Positions 6,036 through 6,737 of a DNA stretch of 6,737 nucleotides are shown in pieces. The DNA is taken from assembly GCA_964642165.1 (NCBI GenBank), contig CAZXOC010000356.1:1-6737 (forward strand). The letters run 5' to 3'. Position numbers and translations under genes: made by a program. The notes under the pieces are model-generated. The model ran no database searches, had not been told where the DNA came from, and saw nothing but the letters and a program-made list of their open reading frames with translations. Positions within the stretch are counted from its first letter, which is position 1. Each line of letters begins with the position of its first letter. This DNA comes from CAYRVX01 sp964642165 (GTDB taxonomy: Bacteria; Planctomycetota; Phycisphaerae; SM23-33).

Positions 6036-6182
6036 GGTTCCGGGCCATGGAGCCAGACGACACACGTCCACGGGCGGTTGGCTGGTCGTCGCATCGGGGG
6101 CGAGACCGGACACTTGCCCCGGGGGCTTCCGTGGCGTGAAATGGGCGTGGACGATTCCGACCGCGCTTCTGGAGCGGATGCC
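6036..6182 (+). other. Intergenic region before the ATPase gene
   Basis: This 147-base gap holds no recognisable gene. A weak promoter candidate (TTGCCC 6114-6119, 17 bases, TGAAAT 6137-6142) lies near its end and is listed separately. I see no convincing terminator after the aminotransferase stop; GCCCCGGGGGC at 6116-6126 can pair only without a proper loop. Confidence 0.5.
6114..6142 (+). promoter_or_regulatory. Weak candidate promoter for the AAA ATPase
   Basis: TTGCCC and TGAAAT each match 4/6 consensus positions and are spaced by 17 bases. Transcription would begin near 6149, which would exclude the in-frame ATG at 6141 and favour the ATG at 6183, which also has the better ribosome binding site (GGAG 8 bases upstream). 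Confidence 0.28.
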
Positions 6183-6737
6183 ATGACCGACAGCAGCAGG
6201 CCAGCACGCGCCGTCCCTCGGATCGAGTCCCTTCGCGTCAGGAACTACCGGGCATTGCACGACCTCGAGCTGAAGAACCTGACGCCGCTGAGCGTCTTCC
6301 TGGGGCCGAATGGGAGCGGCAAGTCGACGGTCTTCGACGTATTCGCGTTTCTGTCGGAGTGCTTCCAAGTCGGGCTGCGGCGCGCCTGGGACAAGCGAGG
6401 GCGTTTCAAGGAACTCCGCACGCGAGGCCGGGAAGGCCCGGTCGCCTTCGAACTGAAGTACCGGGAGGAGGAGAGCCGGCCGCCGATCATCACCTACTAC
6501 CTGGAGATCGATGAGGCCGACGGGGGCCCCGTTGTGTCGAGGGAGTGGCTTCGCTGGACGCGGAGGAAGGGCACGCCCGGCCGACCATTCAACTTCCTCG
6601 ACTTCGCGAACGGGAAGGGATTCGTCATATCGGGGGACGCGCCGGAGGCCGACGACGCACGGGTCCAGGAAGGGCTCGACTCCCCCGACATGCTTGCCGT
6701 CAGCACGCTGGGCCAGTTGGCCAGGAACCCCCGCGTC
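6183..6737 (+). CDS. AAA-type P-loop ATPase, RecF/SMC-like (N-terminal part, runs off right edge)
   Basis: The ATG at 6183 opens a frame of 185 codons to the window edge with no stop. Residues 13-32 (RIESLRVRNYRALHDLEL) and the Walker A box GPNGSGKST (41-49, Lys47, Ser48) define the AAA_15/AAA_21-like family of ABC/SMC-type ATPases, with a beta-rich first lobe as in RecF and OLD proteins. The segment FDVFAFLSEC (51-60) and VISGDAPEADD (148-158) look like a stand-alone family often annotated only as AAA family ATPase. The Walker B, signature motif and any C-terminal nuclease or TOPRIM domain lie beyond the window. GGAG 8 bases before the ATG supports the start; an in-frame ATG at 6141 has no such site. 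Arginine codons include 5 AGG among 23, against 1 of about 25 in the neighbouring aminotransferase, hinting at separate ancestry. Role is unknown; related ATPases act in DNA repair or phage defence. Confidence 0.85.
   Translation, partial: MTDSSRPARAVPRIESLRVRNYRALHDLELKNLTPLSVFLGPNGSGKSTVFDVFAFLSECFQVGLRRAWDKRGRFKELRTRGREGPVAFELKYREEESRPPIITYYLEIDEADGGPVVSREWLRWTRRKGTPGRPFNFLDFANGKGFVISGDAPEADDARVQEGLDSPDMLAVSTLGQLARNPRV

Noticed and set aside
4659..6368. A 569-residue open frame on the minus strand across the aminotransferase gene
   Set aside because: It is antisense to the aminotransferase and the start of the ATPase and is rich in Val/Gly/Asp/His in the pattern produced by reading GC-biased codons backwards. 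No motif, and no plausible start site, was seen.
1..6737. CRISPR arrays, tRNA or rRNA genes, insertion sequences
   Set aside because: No regularly spaced repeats, no tRNA-like cloverleaf sequence, no rRNA-like stretch and no transposase or terminal inverted repeats were recognised on reading the window.

Overview
The window is about 70% GC and holds densely packed, mostly housekeeping-type genes. Three things point to the phylum Planctomycetota, possibly a Phycisphaerae-like lineage. A secreted phosphoesterase carries both a dockerin-like calcium-binding repeat pair and a PEP-CTERM sorting tail. A small basic protein of the type conserved across the Planctomycetes/Verrucomicrobia/Chlamydiae group is present. 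A FabZ-like dehydratase also resembles planctomycete versions. The assignment rests on gene content only; no rRNA or other phylogenetic marker is in the window.

Layout. Positions 1-184 (minus) hold the N-terminal 61 residues of a FabZ-type hydroxyacyl-ACP dehydratase running off the left edge. It diverges from a 427-residue MFS transporter (441-1724, plus) across a 256-base gap with weak promoter candidates in both directions. The MFS gene converges, with only 19 bases between stops, on a large minus-strand gene (1744-3420). That gene encodes an exported metallophosphoesterase with a purple-acid-phosphatase-like N-terminal fibronectin-type domain, a dockerin-like pair and a PEP-CTERM tail. 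A 268-base divergent region (3421-3688) has the two best promoter candidates in the window, one per strand. The remaining genes are on the plus strand: a 251-residue single-pass membrane protein with a possible SPOR-like C-terminal domain (3689-4444), a small basic protein with an unusual acidic Ala/Glu tail (4574-4840), a PLP-dependent class I aminotransferase (4911-6035), and the N-terminal 185 residues of a P-loop AAA-type ATPase running off the right edge (6183-6737).

How they fit together. The membrane protein, small basic protein and aminotransferase are co-directional with short gaps and could share transcripts, but no single pathway links them. The phosphoesterase is the exported product; its PEP-CTERM tail implies an exosortase elsewhere in the genome. 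The truncated ATPase has noticeably different arginine codon use from the aminotransferase beside it and is the most likely edge of an accessory, possibly defence-related, module that continues outside the window. Within the window itself I do not see a complete novel system; the best leads are that ATPase, the SPOR-like membrane protein and the acidic tail on the small basic protein.
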